Origin: Lysobacterales bacterium
Lineage (GTDB): Bacteria > Pseudomonadota > Gammaproteobacteria > Xanthomonadales > SZUA-5
Length of the DNA stretch: 64,000 nucleotides
Direction of reading: 5' to 3'
Assembly (NCBI GenBank): GCA_022844165.1
Contig: JALHMH010000002.1
Span: 124,001-188,000, forward strand
Numbering within the stretch: position 1 is the stretch's first letter; each line of letters starts with the position of its first letter. The notes under the pieces are model-generated. The model was not told the origin of the DNA. It saw only the letters and a program-made list of their open reading frames with translations, and ran no database searches. A program made the position numbers and the translations under genes. This document shows, one piece after another, positions 43,201-52,038 of the stretch.

Positions 43201-44076
43201 CTACTGACCATCAAGTCGCAACGCGCGCAAACGTCCCTGTGCCAACCGCGCCACCGGCGTATCCGGATAACGATCGATGACTTCGTTCAAGGTGCGCGCG
43301 GCGCGCGTTGGATCGCCCAATTCGTATTGGCAATAACCGACTTTGAGCAAAGCATCCGGTGCCTTGCGACTGTCCGGGAACCGACTCAGCAGCGTTTGGA
43401 AAGTCTCCAGGGCGATTTCGTAGTTCTGCGTGACGTAATAGGATTCGCCGAGCCAGTAGGTCGCGTTGCCGGCGAATTCGCCATTCGGGAACTGTTGCAC
43501 AAAACCGGAAAACAGCTCCGAGGATTCGGCATAGCGTCCCTGCTTTAACGCTTCGAACGCAGCCTCGTAGGCGATCTTTTCGTCGGCACTGGCGATGGGG
43601 CCGGCGACGCCGCCGCCGACTGTCTCAGCGCCCGCAGGCGGGATTCGGGTGATTTGCGTTTCCGGCGCCGAGAGCACTGGCTCATCGTTGCCCAGCTGAT
43701 TTGGCGCTGGTGTTTCGATGGGTGCGCTCGCGACGGGTCTGGAAGGCACCGTCACACCGCCACCTTCGATCCGCTGCAACCGGGAATCGAGGTCGAGATA
43801 CTGGTTCTTCAATTGCTTTTGCAGGTTCTGGATTTCGAAAGCCTGACTCTCGACCAAACCGCGCAAATTCTGAACCTCAGCTTGAAGCTCTTGATTGCGC
43901 ATCGTTAGTTCGGCCATTGAGCCGCCCTGACTGTTGCCCTGCGCCATTCGCTCCAGCTGTTCGACGCGTTCGGCGAGGCTCAATCGGCCTTGGGAAAATG
44001 CGGATCCCGAAAACAATACGGCGGCCAACAGGGCCGCCGTCAGGGATCGATGCTTGATGCTGCGTGCGTCGATCAT
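43201..44076 (-). CDS. cpoB: Tol-Pal coordinator CpoB (YbgF)
   Basis: 291 residues from the ATG at 44074-44076 (GAGGA, 5-nt spacer). Signal peptide, a trimerising coiled coil (~30-110: LAERVEQLERM, NQELQAEVQNLRGLVESQAF), a Pro-rich linker and three TPRs (AAFEALKQGRYAESSELFSG, GESYYVTQNYEIALETFQTL, ALLKVGYCQYELGDPTRAAR). It links Tol-Pal activity to PBP1B in the periplasm. A strong hairpin precedes it at 44127. Confidence 0.93.
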   Translation of the reverse strand: MIDARSIKHRSLTAALLAAVLFSGSAFSQGRLSLAERVEQLERMAQGNSQGGSMAELTMRNQELQAEVQNLRGLVESQAFEIQNLQKQLKNQYLDLDSRLQRIEGGGVTVPSRPVASAPIETPAPNQLGNDEPVLSAPETQITRIPPAGAETVGGGVAGPIASADEKIAYEAAFEALKQGRYAESSELFSGFVQQFPNGEFAGNATYWLGESYYVTQNYEIALETFQTLLSRFPDSRKAPDALLKVGYCQYELGDPTRAARTLNEVIDRYPDTPVARLAQGRLRALRLDGQ

Positions 44077-44126
44077 CACATTCCTCGTTCAATCCTGGCA
44101 TGACGCCGTTGAACTGTCATTTTAGA

Positions 44127-44156
44127 GCCGATGCGGCGCCTTGGCGCCACATCGGC
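44127..44156 (-). other. Strong intercistronic hairpin between pal and cpoB
   Basis: GCCGATG (44127-44133) pairs with CATCGGC (44150-44156); inside, GGCGCC (44135-44140) pairs with GGCGCC (44143-44148) around TT. There is no T tract leftward, so it more likely limits decay or partially terminates after pal, which is usually made in excess. Confidence 0.6.
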
Positions 44157-44173
44157 AAATCGCGTTCAGCGAA

Positions 44174-44692
44174 CTACTGCTTGGCGGTGTAGACGATTTC
44201 CGCGCGACGATTCTTGGCAAAGCAGCTCTCATCCGACTCCATGCAAGTCGGGCGCTCTTCGCCGTAGGAGATCACAGACACTTGCTCGCTGCGGCCACCG
44301 TTGGCCAGGAGCAGATCGCGCACCGAGTTGCCGCGGCGCTCGCCCAGGCCCAGGTTGTATTCCGGCGTGCCGCGCTCATCGGCGTGGCCTTCCAGCGAAA
44401 TACGCGCGCCGGGGTTCGAAGCCAGCCACTTGCCATGGCATTGCAGCATTTCCATCGCTTCGGATTTCAGTGTCGATTGGTCGTAATCGAAATACGCAAC
44501 GCGCGAGACCAGGCAGGCTTTGGTGTCGAGCAGCGTCGGATCGGTCCAGCTTTCAGCGGCAGGAGCTTGAGTCGACGACTGGGACGACGGCGCATCGCTG
44601 GTGGTTGTCACCGGTTCGACAACTTTCTTGGCGCACGCGCCCAAACCAACAGCAGCGATTGCGATCACGAGCAAACGGACAGGGGTGTTCAT
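44174..44692 (-). CDS. pal: Peptidoglycan-associated lipoprotein Pal
   Basis: 172 residues from the ATG at 44690-44692 (AAGGA, 8-nt spacer). Lipobox VGLGAC (Cys20), a Ser/Thr linker, then an OmpA-like domain: VAYFDYDQSTLKSEAMEMLQ, ISLEGHADERGTPEYNLGLG, AKNRRAEIVYTAKQ. It anchors the outer membrane to peptidoglycan and binds TolB. Confidence 0.97.
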   Translation of the reverse strand: MNTPVRLLVIAIAAVGLGACAKKVVEPVTTTSDAPSSQSSTQAPAAESWTDPTLLDTKACLVSRVAYFDYDQSTLKSEAMEMLQCHGKWLASNPGARISLEGHADERGTPEYNLGLGERRGNSVRDLLLANGGRSEQVSVISYGEERPTCMESDESCFAKNRRAEIVYTAKQ

Positions 44693-44764
44693 TGAGTTAT
44701 TCCTTCCTATGGATTGAAGCAGGGCAAGCAAACAGGTTCGGCGCGGCAATTTAATCAGTTGGTG

Positions 44765-46063
44765 TTAACGCTGCCTGAAGGGGCCCCAAGCCGGTTCACG
44801 AATATTGCCATCGGCGATGGCAAGCCGTGAGCGCACCGAGCCATCGGTGGCGGCGGAATACAACACTCCGCGATTCCCCTCGCGTGCAGCGTACAGCACC
44901 ATACTGGCGTTCGGCGCGAAGCTGGGAGACTCATCCAATGGCCCTGGCGAGATCAATCTGACCGTCCCCGAGCCCCCACGCTGGCGATCCAAAACCGCGA
45001 TACGATACACATTTCTATTGCCCTGCACCATGGCCAGAAGCCCGCCGTCATAGCTGATATCGACGCCGGCGTTGTAATCACCGATGGATGTCACGCGCGT
45101 GGGTGAACCGCCATTGGCTGGCATCGAATAGATTTGCGGCTTGCCGGCACGGTCGGAGGTGAACAGCAGGCTCTCGCCGCCGGGCGTCCATGCGGATTCG
45201 GTATCGATGGAAAAGTGTCGAGTCAGTTGCGTCAGGCTCTTGCTCGCGAGATTGAGTGTGTAAATCTCCGGGTTGCCGCTGCGCGACAAAGTGACCGCCA
45301 GGGAGCTTCCATCTGGCGAAAACGCCGGTGCCCCATTAATGCCTTTGAATGCAGTCATCACCTGGCGCTGGGTTGAGGCCAGATCGTGGATGAAAATTGC
45401 CGGCCCTTCTTTGCGCTCGAAGCTGACATACGCCAGTTTTTTGCCGTCCGGCGACCATGCCGGCGACAAATACGGATCGTTGTCCTTGGTGATCCACTGC
45501 GCGTTGAAGCCATCGTAGTCGGCCACCCACACCGCGTATTCGAACTCACCGTTGCTTTGGCGCTTGTTGGTAATGTAAGCGATGCGGGTGGAGAAGGCGC
45601 CGCGTTTTCGGGTGATTTTTTCGTAGACCATATCGCTGATCTGGTGCGCGACGCCACGAAAGCCGCCGGGCCGGACCGGCAAGGAGAACGCGAGTTCCGA
45701 GGACTTTTTCACCAGATTGTGCAGCTCGAATTCGACGCGGTAACCGGCCTCGGCCTGCTGGATGCGGCCGATGACGATGTAGTCTTGTTTGTAAACGCCC
45801 CAGCGCTCAAAGTTGATCTCGTTGCCACGCGCGGGCATTTGCGGCAAGTCCTTGCGTGCCATCGAGCGGAACTGCCCTGTGCGGTCAAGGTCGGTCGCAA
45901 TGACCTGAGCCACGTCGGTGCCGTCCGGCATCGCTGCGGCTTCCCAGGCGAAAGGTACGATGGCGATCGGGATTGCCGACTCCCTGCCTTTCGTGATGTC
46001 GATTTCCATCTGCGCGTGAGCGATGGTTGAGAGCAACAGACACAGCAAGCAGTAGATGCGCAT
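44765..46063 (-). CDS. tolB: Tol-Pal system protein TolB
   Basis: 432 residues from the ATG at 46061-46063, 5 nt after the tolA stop. Signal peptide (MRIYCLLCLLLSTIAHA), N-terminal alpha/beta domain (~25-160) and a six-bladed propeller with repeats such as LSPAWSPDGKKLAYVSFE, GAPAFSPDGSSLAVTLS and TESAWTPGGESLLFTSDRAG. Periplasmic; binds Pal. Confidence 0.97.
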   Translation of the reverse strand: MRIYCLLCLLLSTIAHAQMEIDITKGRESAIPIAIVPFAWEAAAMPDGTDVAQVIATDLDRTGQFRSMARKDLPQMPARGNEINFERWGVYKQDYIVIGRIQQAEAGYRVEFELHNLVKKSSELAFSLPVRPGGFRGVAHQISDMVYEKITRKRGAFSTRIAYITNKRQSNGEFEYAVWVADYDGFNAQWITKDNDPYLSPAWSPDGKKLAYVSFERKEGPAIFIHDLASTQRQVMTAFKGINGAPAFSPDGSSLAVTLSRSGNPEIYTLNLASKSLTQLTRHFSIDTESAWTPGGESLLFTSDRAGKPQIYSMPANGGSPTRVTSIGDYNAGVDISYDGGLLAMVQGNRNVYRIAVLDRQRGGSGTVRLISPGPLDESPSFAPNASMVLYAAREGNRGVLYSAATDGSVRSRLAIADGNIREPAWGPFRQR

Positions 46064-46068
46064 AAGGC

Positions 46069-46938
46069 CTATCCGTCGTATCGGAAATTGAAAGTGAGAG
46101 ATGACTGAAAGACGTCTTCGAAACCGGCGTACGGCAAGGGGCTTGCGCGTTCGACGGCTTCGACGATGGACTGTTGGATGAGTGGATCGTTGACGCATGG
46201 CGAAGCGATCGTCACGCTGATCACGTCGCCGCCCGGGATCTGGCGCACCCGCAAGGTGCAGCGGATGCCGGGCGGCGTGTTCAAGGGCCGGCGCCAGTTT
46301 TGTTCGACGACCTGCTGGATCATGCCGGCGTATTGGTTCAGCAGGTTCGATTCGACATCCTCACCGCGCGGTGGTGCTGCAGCAGGTTCCGCGGTCGGCG
46401 CCGGTTCCGACGCCTGATTGAGAATGTCGCGCGCCCGCGCTGCATCAAGCTGCTGCAAACGCTGCTCTTCGACCTTCTGTTGCTGCGACAACTGCTCGCG
46501 CTCTTTGCGGATACGCTCCAGCTGCTCCATGCGCTCGATTTCGCGCTGCTGTTCGGCGCGAAGGCGCTCCTGTTGTTCCGCCAATCGCTGCCGTTCGCGT
46601 TCCAGACTCAGCGCGTTTTCATCCGGCACCGTCGGCAACACTGGACGCTGGTCGGTCACCGGCTCGGGTTCCGGAGCGGCTTGTTGTTGCGGCGGCGGTG
46701 GAGGCGGTACGGGCTTAGGCTCCGGTTTTGGCGCGGGTGCCGGCTGCGCTCTGGGCGGCGGTGAGGGCAGCGTGCGGGTCAGGCTCATGTCGATCAGCAC
46801 GGCGTCCATCGGTGCGCCTGCGATCACCGGCTTCTCTGGTGGATTGAGTACCAGCCCGATGAACAACAACGAGACGGCGGCAAGATGCACGCCGATCGCA
46901 TACATCAACGCTCGCGTCTGATCGGCGCGAGTCTCCAT
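46069..46938 (-). CDS. tolA: Tol-Pal system protein TolA
   Basis: 289 residues: an N-terminal TM anchor (LMYAIGVHLAAVSLLFIGLV), a Pro/Lys/Glu-rich linker, a long Glu/Arg/Gln coiled coil (~100-170), and a C-terminal TonB-like domain (IRCTLRVRQIPGGDVISVTI ... SPLPYAGFEDVFQ). It spans the periplasm and transmits force from TolQR. Shorter than the E. coli protein, as usual in this group. Confidence 0.95.
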   Translation of the reverse strand: METRADQTRALMYAIGVHLAAVSLLFIGLVLNPPEKPVIAGAPMDAVLIDMSLTRTLPSPPPRAQPAPAPKPEPKPVPPPPPPQQQAAPEPEPVTDQRPVLPTVPDENALSLERERQRLAEQQERLRAEQQREIERMEQLERIRKEREQLSQQQKVEEQRLQQLDAARARDILNQASEPAPTAEPAAAPPRGEDVESNLLNQYAGMIQQVVEQNWRRPLNTPPGIRCTLRVRQIPGGDVISVTIASPCVNDPLIQQSIVEAVERASPLPYAGFEDVFQSSLTFNFRYDG

Positions 46939-46941
46939 CGC

Positions 46942-47364
46942 CTACTTGCGCTCCTGCGGCAGCGGATCGGCCATCAGTCCAACGCGCGGCACCTGCGCTT
47001 GTTGTAGCGCCACGATGGCCTCGTACACCCGACCATAGTCGACACCGCGATCGCCGCCGACCAGCACTGGAACCTTCGGATTATTGTTGACGATGGCGCG
47101 CACGGTCTCGACCAAAGCGGTGGGGTCCGTCGGCTCGCGCTCGCCACCGATCGTGATGAACATCGCACCCTCGCGATCGACGCTGACGACGATGGGATCG
47201 TCGTCGGTCTCGAGCGGATTGGCATTCGCTTGCGGCAGATCCAACTCGACGCCTAAGTTCATCAGCGGCGCCGTCACCATAAAAATGATGAGCAGCACCA
47301 GCATCACGTCGATATACGGAACGACGTTGATCTCAGAGACGGGTTTGCGGCGTTTGCGTTTCAT
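46942..47364 (-). CDS. tolR: Tol-Pal system protein TolR
   Basis: 140 residues. One TM helix (YIDVMLVLLIIFMVTAPLMN) containing the conserved Asp that carries protons, preceded by ISEINVVPY-like KPVSEINVVPYIDV, and a periplasmic ExbD-like domain. It lies 3 nt before tolA and 87 nt after tolQ. Confidence 0.96.
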   Translation of the reverse strand: MKRKRRKPVSEINVVPYIDVMLVLLIIFMVTAPLMNLGVELDLPQANANPLETDDDPIVVSVDREGAMFITIGGEREPTDPTALVETVRAIVNNNPKVPVLVGGDRGVDYGRVYEAIVALQQAQVPRVGLMADPLPQERK

Positions 47365-47451
47365 CTAATGACGCGCCTTATCGTTCTCATTTGTTGGCGA
47401 AGTTCGAACGTCTATTGGTTGCCCGGTCGACCGTCGCGACGGATTGCCGCC

Positions 47452-48135
47452 TCAATGTTCATCCACATGCGCTTGACGTTGCAGGATGCTGCTAAATTCC
47501 TCCTGAAAGGTGTCGTAACGAAGTTCGATTCGTTCAACGGCATTCGAGAAGCGGTTATAGAAAATGACAGCCGGGATGGCGGCGAAAAGACCCATGGCGG
47601 TGGCGATCAGCGCTTCCGAGATGCCCGGCGCGACCATCGCGATTGTCGCTTCTTTGACATTCGCCAGGCCGTGGAAAGCCACCATGATTCCCCAGACCGT
47701 GCCGAACAGGCCCACGTAAGGGCTGATCGAGCCGACGGTAGCGAGATTGCCCAGGTTCTCTTCGAGCCGATCGACCTCGCGGCTCAAGGCCACGCGCATC
47801 GCGCGTTGGCTGCCCTCGATCAATGTGCGGCCATCGATCTGGCGGCGCTGGCGCAGGCGCGCGAATTCGCGGAAGCCAGCTTCGAAAACGCCTTCCAATC
47901 CTTCGCTGGTCTTGCCGCGGTTGCTGACTTCGCGATATAGCTGTGCCAGATCGGCGCCGGACCAGAAACGCTCTTCGAATTCGGCGGCGGTTTTTTGCGC
48001 GTTGGCAATGATCTTCTTCTTGCGGAAGATGATCCACCACGACCACACCGATGCGCCAGCCAGCAGCAGCATGACCACTTGTACGGGAATGCTGGCCTTG
48101 AGGATCAGTTCCAGCAGATTCAAATCGCCGCTCAT
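47452..48135 (-). CDS. tolQ: Tol-Pal system protein TolQ
   Basis: 227 residues from the ATG at 48133-48135, overlapping the ybgC stop (ATGA). Three TM helices; the MotA/ExbB signature is ISPYVGLFGTVWGIMVAFHG and EALIATAMGLFAAIPAVIFY. It forms the proton channel with TolR. Confidence 0.97.
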   Translation of the reverse strand: MSGDLNLLELILKASIPVQVVMLLLAGASVWSWWIIFRKKKIIANAQKTAAEFEERFWSGADLAQLYREVSNRGKTSEGLEGVFEAGFREFARLRQRRQIDGRTLIEGSQRAMRVALSREVDRLEENLGNLATVGSISPYVGLFGTVWGIMVAFHGLANVKEATIAMVAPGISEALIATAMGLFAAIPAVIFYNRFSNAVERIELRYDTFQEEFSSILQRQAHVDEH

Positions 48136-48539
48136 AACTTTGCCATCTCCAGATAAATCTCTTGCGGAATCGGTATCGGCCTGAAACGCTCCGCATCCAG
48201 GCATGCGATCTGCGCTTCGCCGCTGCACAACAAGGTGCCATCGCGTTGATCGAGCACACGCTGCGACACAGTGAAACTGGCGCGGCGCAGGATCAGATTC
48301 TCGACGGTGGTATCGAGCGAGTCGTCAAGCCGCGCCGGCTTCTGAAACTTCAACTGCATGGCATACACCGCAAACACCACACCGGATTTTTGCAGTGCGC
48401 TCTGGTTGAATCCCAGGCGCCGCAGCCATTCGCTGCGCGCGCGCTCCAGAAAGCGCACGTAGTTGGCGTGGTAAACGATGCCGCCGCCATCGGTGTCTTC
48501 CCAATACACTCGCACGGGCCAGATGAACGGAGCGCTCAT
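48132..48539 (-). CDS. ybgC: Acyl-CoA thioesterase YbgC
   Basis: 135-residue hot-dog-fold thioesterase with the signature [20 protein letters not shown], in which the Asp is catalytic. Overlaps ruvB by 4 nt and tolQ by 4 nt. First gene of the conserved tol-pal gene order; its cellular substrate is short- or medium-chain acyl-CoA. Confidence 0.95.
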   Translation of the reverse strand: MSAPFIWPVRVYWEDTDGGGIVYHANYVRFLERARSEWLRRLGFNQSALQKSGVVFAVYAMQLKFQKPARLDDSLDTTVENLILRRASFTVSQRVLDQRDGTLLCSGEAQIACLDAERFRPIPIPQEIYLEMAKL

Positions 48540-49582
48540 GCGTCTTGCTCGCTGGAAAACAAATCCGGCAACGGGTCGGGCTTCTTCGGCGCCTTAAGGC
48601 CGAGATGCTGATAGGCCTTGTTGGTGACCACGCGACCTCGAGCCGTTCGCATCAAATAGCCCTGCTGGATCAAAAACGGTTCGACCACATCTTCGATGGT
48701 GCCACGTTCTTCGCTCAATGCGGCTGCCATGCTGTCGACACCCACCGGACCGCCATCGAAGTGTTCGATCATCAAGCTCAACAGACGTCGATCGAGCGCG
48801 TCGAAGCCGGCTGGATCGACTTTCAGCATGTCCATCGCCGCCGATGCTGCCGCCAGATCGATCACGCCCTGACCTTTGATTTCGGCGAAGTCGCGTGCGC
48901 GCCGCAACAGCCGGTTGGCGATGCGCGGTGTGCCGCGCGAGCGCCTTGCGATTTCCACAGCGCCCAGATGTTCGCACGGAATGGCCAGAATGTTCGCCGA
49001 GCGGCTCACGATATGCGTTAACTCTTCCACCGTGTAGAACTCCAGGCGTTGCACGATGCCAAATCGATCGCGCAGTGGCGCCGTGAGCAGGCCGGCGCGG
49101 GTCGTCGCGCCGATCAGGGTAAATGGCGGCAGATCGAGTTTGATCGAACGCGCTGCCGGACCATCGCCGATCATGATGTCGATCTGGAAGTCTTCCATGG
49201 CCGGATACAGCACTTCTTCCACAACCGGCGACAGTCGATGGATTTCATCGACGAACAACACGTCTTTGGGCTGCAGATTCGTCAGCAGTGCTGCGAGATC
49301 ACCTGGGCGCTCCAGGACTGGCCCGGAGGTCTGACGCAGATTGACGCCCAGCTCGTTGGCGATGACATTCGATAGCGTCGTCTTGCCCAGGCCAGGCGGG
49401 CCGAAGATCAGCACATGATCGAGCGCTTCGCTGCGTCGCCGCGCCGCCTCAATGTAGATGTGCATCTGCTCCTTGACCGAAACCTGACCTAAGTATTCCG
49501 CCAGACGCCGTGGACGAATGCTCGCCTCCAGCGCTTTGTCGTCGCTGGACTCGGCCGGGGAGATCAGGCGGTTTTCGGGCAT
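48536..49582 (-). CDS. ruvB: Holliday junction branch-migration helicase RuvB
   Basis: 348 residues; AGGA 5 nt before the ATG. Walker [12 protein letters not shown], Walker [10 protein letters not shown], sensor GATTRAGLL, and a C-terminal winged helix ([20 protein letters not shown]). It drives branch migration with RuvA. ruvA and ruvC are not upstream here; the next gene, arginase, is divergent. Confidence 0.97.
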   Translation of the reverse strand: MPENRLISPAESSDDKALEASIRPRRLAEYLGQVSVKEQMHIYIEAARRRSEALDHVLIFGPPGLGKTTLSNVIANELGVNLRQTSGPVLERPGDLAALLTNLQPKDVLFVDEIHRLSPVVEEVLYPAMEDFQIDIMIGDGPAARSIKLDLPPFTLIGATTRAGLLTAPLRDRFGIVQRLEFYTVEELTHIVSRSANILAIPCEHLGAVEIARRSRGTPRIANRLLRRARDFAEIKGQGVIDLAAASAAMDMLKVDPAGFDALDRRLLSLMIEHFDGGPVGVDSMAAALSEERGTIEDVVEPFLIQQGYLMRTARGRVVTNKAYQHLGLKAPKKPDPLPDLFSSEQDA

Positions 49583-49726
49583 TGGATTCCTGGTTGGCGT
49601 GGAGAGTGGTTAGTCGCTACAAAGCGGCGCGATTCTGAACGAGTGCGACATCCGATCCAACCTTTGCTTGCTGCGCTGTTACGACACGATTAGGCTGCGC
49701 GTCACTTTATTCAGATTTCATTCGCA

Positions 49727-50644
49727 ATGAGCCGAGTGACGTTGATAGGCGCGCCAACCGATGTTGGCGCAGCGGATCGTGGTGCCTCGATGGGTCCGGA
49801 AGCCCTGCGTGTGGCGGGCTTACGCGAGGCGCTCATCGCGCGCGGCTTGGATGTTGACGATCGCGGCAATCTTTTTGGGCCGATCAATCCGATGCAACCG
49901 CCGAGCGATGGTTATCGGCACCTGTACGAAGTGGTCGCATGGAATCAGGCGGTGTTCCAGGCCGTTGGCCAAACGCTGACCGAGGGTGGGTTGCCGGTAT
50001 TGATGGGCGGCGATCATTGTCTGGCGATCGGTTCGATCGGCGCCGTCGCAGCCCACTGCAAACGCGTCGGCAAGAAGTTGCGCGTGATCTGGCTCGATGC
50101 CCATGCCGACTTCAATACCAGCGAAATCACGCCCAGCGGTAATGTGCATGGTATGCCGGTCGCGTGCTTGTTCGGAATCGGTCCAGAAGCGCTGGTCAAT
50201 CTTGCCGGATTCGCGCCTATGCTGGCCCGCGATCAAATTCACCAGATCGGTATCCGTTCGGTCGACCCCGGGGAACGCAAGCTGGTACACGAGCAGCATG
50301 TGTCGATTTTCGACATGCGCCACATCGATGAAGTTGGGATGCGTGCCGTGATGCACGATGCACTGTCCGAACTCGATGACAACACCCATCTGCATGTCAG
50401 TTTCGATGTCGACTTTCTCGACCCGGAAATCGCGCCCGGTGTTGGCACGACGGTACCCGGTGGACCGAATTATCGGGAAGCGCAGCTGGTCATGGAGATG
50501 ATCGCCGATACTGGGCGCCTGGGTTCTCTGGATATCGTCGAGCTGAACCCCGCTTTCGACGATCACAACCGCACCGCCAAACTTGCGGTCGATCTGGTCG
50601 AAAGCCTGTTCGGCAAGTCCACATTGATGCGCGTTCGGCGCTGA
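49727..50644 (+). CDS. rocF: Arginase
   Basis: 305 residues. Mn2+ motifs GGDHCLAIGS (94-103), WLDAHADFNT (122-131) and VSFDVDFLDP, plus the N-terminal GAPTDVGAADRGASMGP and GVGTTVPGG loops. It hydrolyses arginine to ornithine and urea. Divergent from ruvB (144-bp gap, no clear promoter by eye); ilvE follows. Confidence 0.95.
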   Translation: MSRVTLIGAPTDVGAADRGASMGPEALRVAGLREALIARGLDVDDRGNLFGPINPMQPPSDGYRHLYEVVAWNQAVFQAVGQTLTEGGLPVLMGGDHCLAIGSIGAVAAHCKRVGKKLRVIWLDAHADFNTSEITPSGNVHGMPVACLFGIGPEALVNLAGFAPMLARDQIHQIGIRSVDPGERKLVHEQHVSIFDMRHIDEVGMRAVMHDALSELDDNTHLHVSFDVDFLDPEIAPGVGTTVPGGPNYREAQLVMEMIADTGRLGSLDIVELNPAFDDHNRTAKLAVDLVESLFGKSTLMRVRR

Positions 50645-50713
50645 CGTTTCGGGGCAATAACTCGGCGCACTCACGCTATAGTCTTGAGACCCTTTTCAGA
50701 GCGAGCGTCAAAC

Positions 50714-51628
50714 ATGAGCACCCCCGATTTCATCTGGTTCAACGGCAAGATGATCCCTTGGGCCGATGCCACTGTGCACGTGATGACGCATGCGATGCAC
50801 TACGGATCGAGTGTGTTCGAGGGCATACGCGCCTACAAAACACCGAAGGGCCCGGCGATCTTCCGCTATCGCGAACATATGAAGCGTCTGTACGCGTCTG
50901 CGGGCATCTACGATTTGGACATCAAATTCGATCTCGATACGCTGATGGCTGCGGGCAAAGAAGTTCTGCGGGTCAACAAGTTGATGGATGGCGCCTATCT
51001 GCGCCCGTTGGCGTGGCGCGGGGCAGGCGGCTTCGGCATCGGCGCCGATAATCCCATCGAGACGATGATCGCGGCGTGGGTCTGGGGCCCGTACCTGGGC
51101 GACCAGGCCGTGAAAGATGGCATCGATGCGTGTATCTCCAGTTGGCGCCGCGTCGCGCCAGCGACGCTCCCGGCGACCGCAAAGGCAGGCGGAAATTATC
51201 TGTCGAGCATTCTCGTGTCGCGTGAGGCTAAACGCCTGGGATTCCAGGAAGGCATCGCCTTGACGGTCGATGGTTATCTGGCGGAAGGCGCGGGTGAGAA
51301 CATCTTCTTGATCGTTGGCAAGACCATCTATACGCCGCCAATGGCCGCGTCGATTCTGCATGGCATTACCCGCGACACGGCCATGCGCATTGCGCAAGAG
51401 CAAGGTTACGAAATCCGCGAACAAAACCTGCCGCGCGAGATGATCTATTTGTGCGATGAGGTGTTCATGACCGGCACGGCCGCCGAAATCACGCCGATTC
51501 GCAGTGTCGATGGCAAGAAGGTCGGTAGCGGCCAGCCGGGGCCGGTGACACGCGCGATCCAGAAGCAGTTTTTTGGTCTTTTCGATGGCAGCGTCGAAGA
51601 CAAGAACGGCTGGCTCGATTACGTTTGA
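50714..51628 (+). CDS. ilvE: Branched-chain amino acid aminotransferase
   Basis: 304 residues from the ATG at 50714; an upstream in-frame TTG is not used. Fold-IV PLP enzyme with HYGSSVFEGIRAY, the Schiff-base Lys157 in TAKAGGNYLSS, and FMTGTAAEITPIRSVDG. It performs the last step of Ile, Leu and Val synthesis. A short AAGGCC...GGCCTT hairpin after the stop may end the transcript. Confidence 0.95.
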   Translation: MSTPDFIWFNGKMIPWADATVHVMTHAMHYGSSVFEGIRAYKTPKGPAIFRYREHMKRLYASAGIYDLDIKFDLDTLMAAGKEVLRVNKLMDGAYLRPLAWRGAGGFGIGADNPIETMIAAWVWGPYLGDQAVKDGIDACISSWRRVAPATLPATAKAGGNYLSSILVSREAKRLGFQEGIALTVDGYLAEGAGENIFLIVGKTIYTPPMAASILHGITRDTAMRIAQEQGYEIREQNLPREMIYLCDEVFMTGTAAEITPIRSVDGKKVGSGQPGPVTRAIQKQFFGLFDGSVEDKNGWLDYV

Positions 51629-51651
51629 GCTGGCATAACCCGTTCCGAACG

Positions 51652-51669
51652 AAGGCCAAGGCCGGCCTT
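51652..51669 (+). terminator. Weak terminator-like hairpin after ilvE
   Basis: AAGGCC (51652-51657), six-nt loop, GGCCTT (51664-51669), followed by TGTTTG. It lies 24 nt past the stop. Confidence 0.35.
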
Positions 51670-51750
51670 TGTTTGCGGCACGAGTGAACCCGCTCTGAGT
51701 TCCCCTCCCTCCCCCGAGATCGGCCTGACCGAAGCGCAACTCAAAAATCC

Positions 51751-52038
51751 ATGGCACTGCCTGCTTCCACGTTGCACCACATCGCGCAGCTATCGCGTCT
51801 GAAAATCGAGCCACAGCATGAGGCTGCGATGGCGGCTGAAATGGGCGCCGTACTGCAATTGTTCGAGCAGTTGGCGAAGGCGCCGGTCGACATGCTGGAG
51901 CCTTTGTCGCACCCCGGCGATCCAGCACTGCGGCTGCGCGCAGACGTCGTAACGGAAGTGGATCAACGAGCGAACTTCGAGCGCGTGGCGCCGTCGATGA
52001 TGGGCGGTTATTACCTGGTCCCGAAGGTGATCGAATGA
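51751..52038 (+). CDS. gatC: Aspartyl/glutamyl-tRNA amidotransferase subunit C
   Basis: 95 residues with the GatC pattern: [29 protein letters not shown], and a C-terminal [13 protein letters not shown]. It stabilises the GatAB complex. The stop overlaps the gatA start. Confidence 0.95.
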   Translation: MALPASTLHHIAQLSRLKIEPQHEAAMAAEMGAVLQLFEQLAKAPVDMLEPLSHPGDPALRLRADVVTEVDQRANFERVAPSMMGGYYLVPKVIE

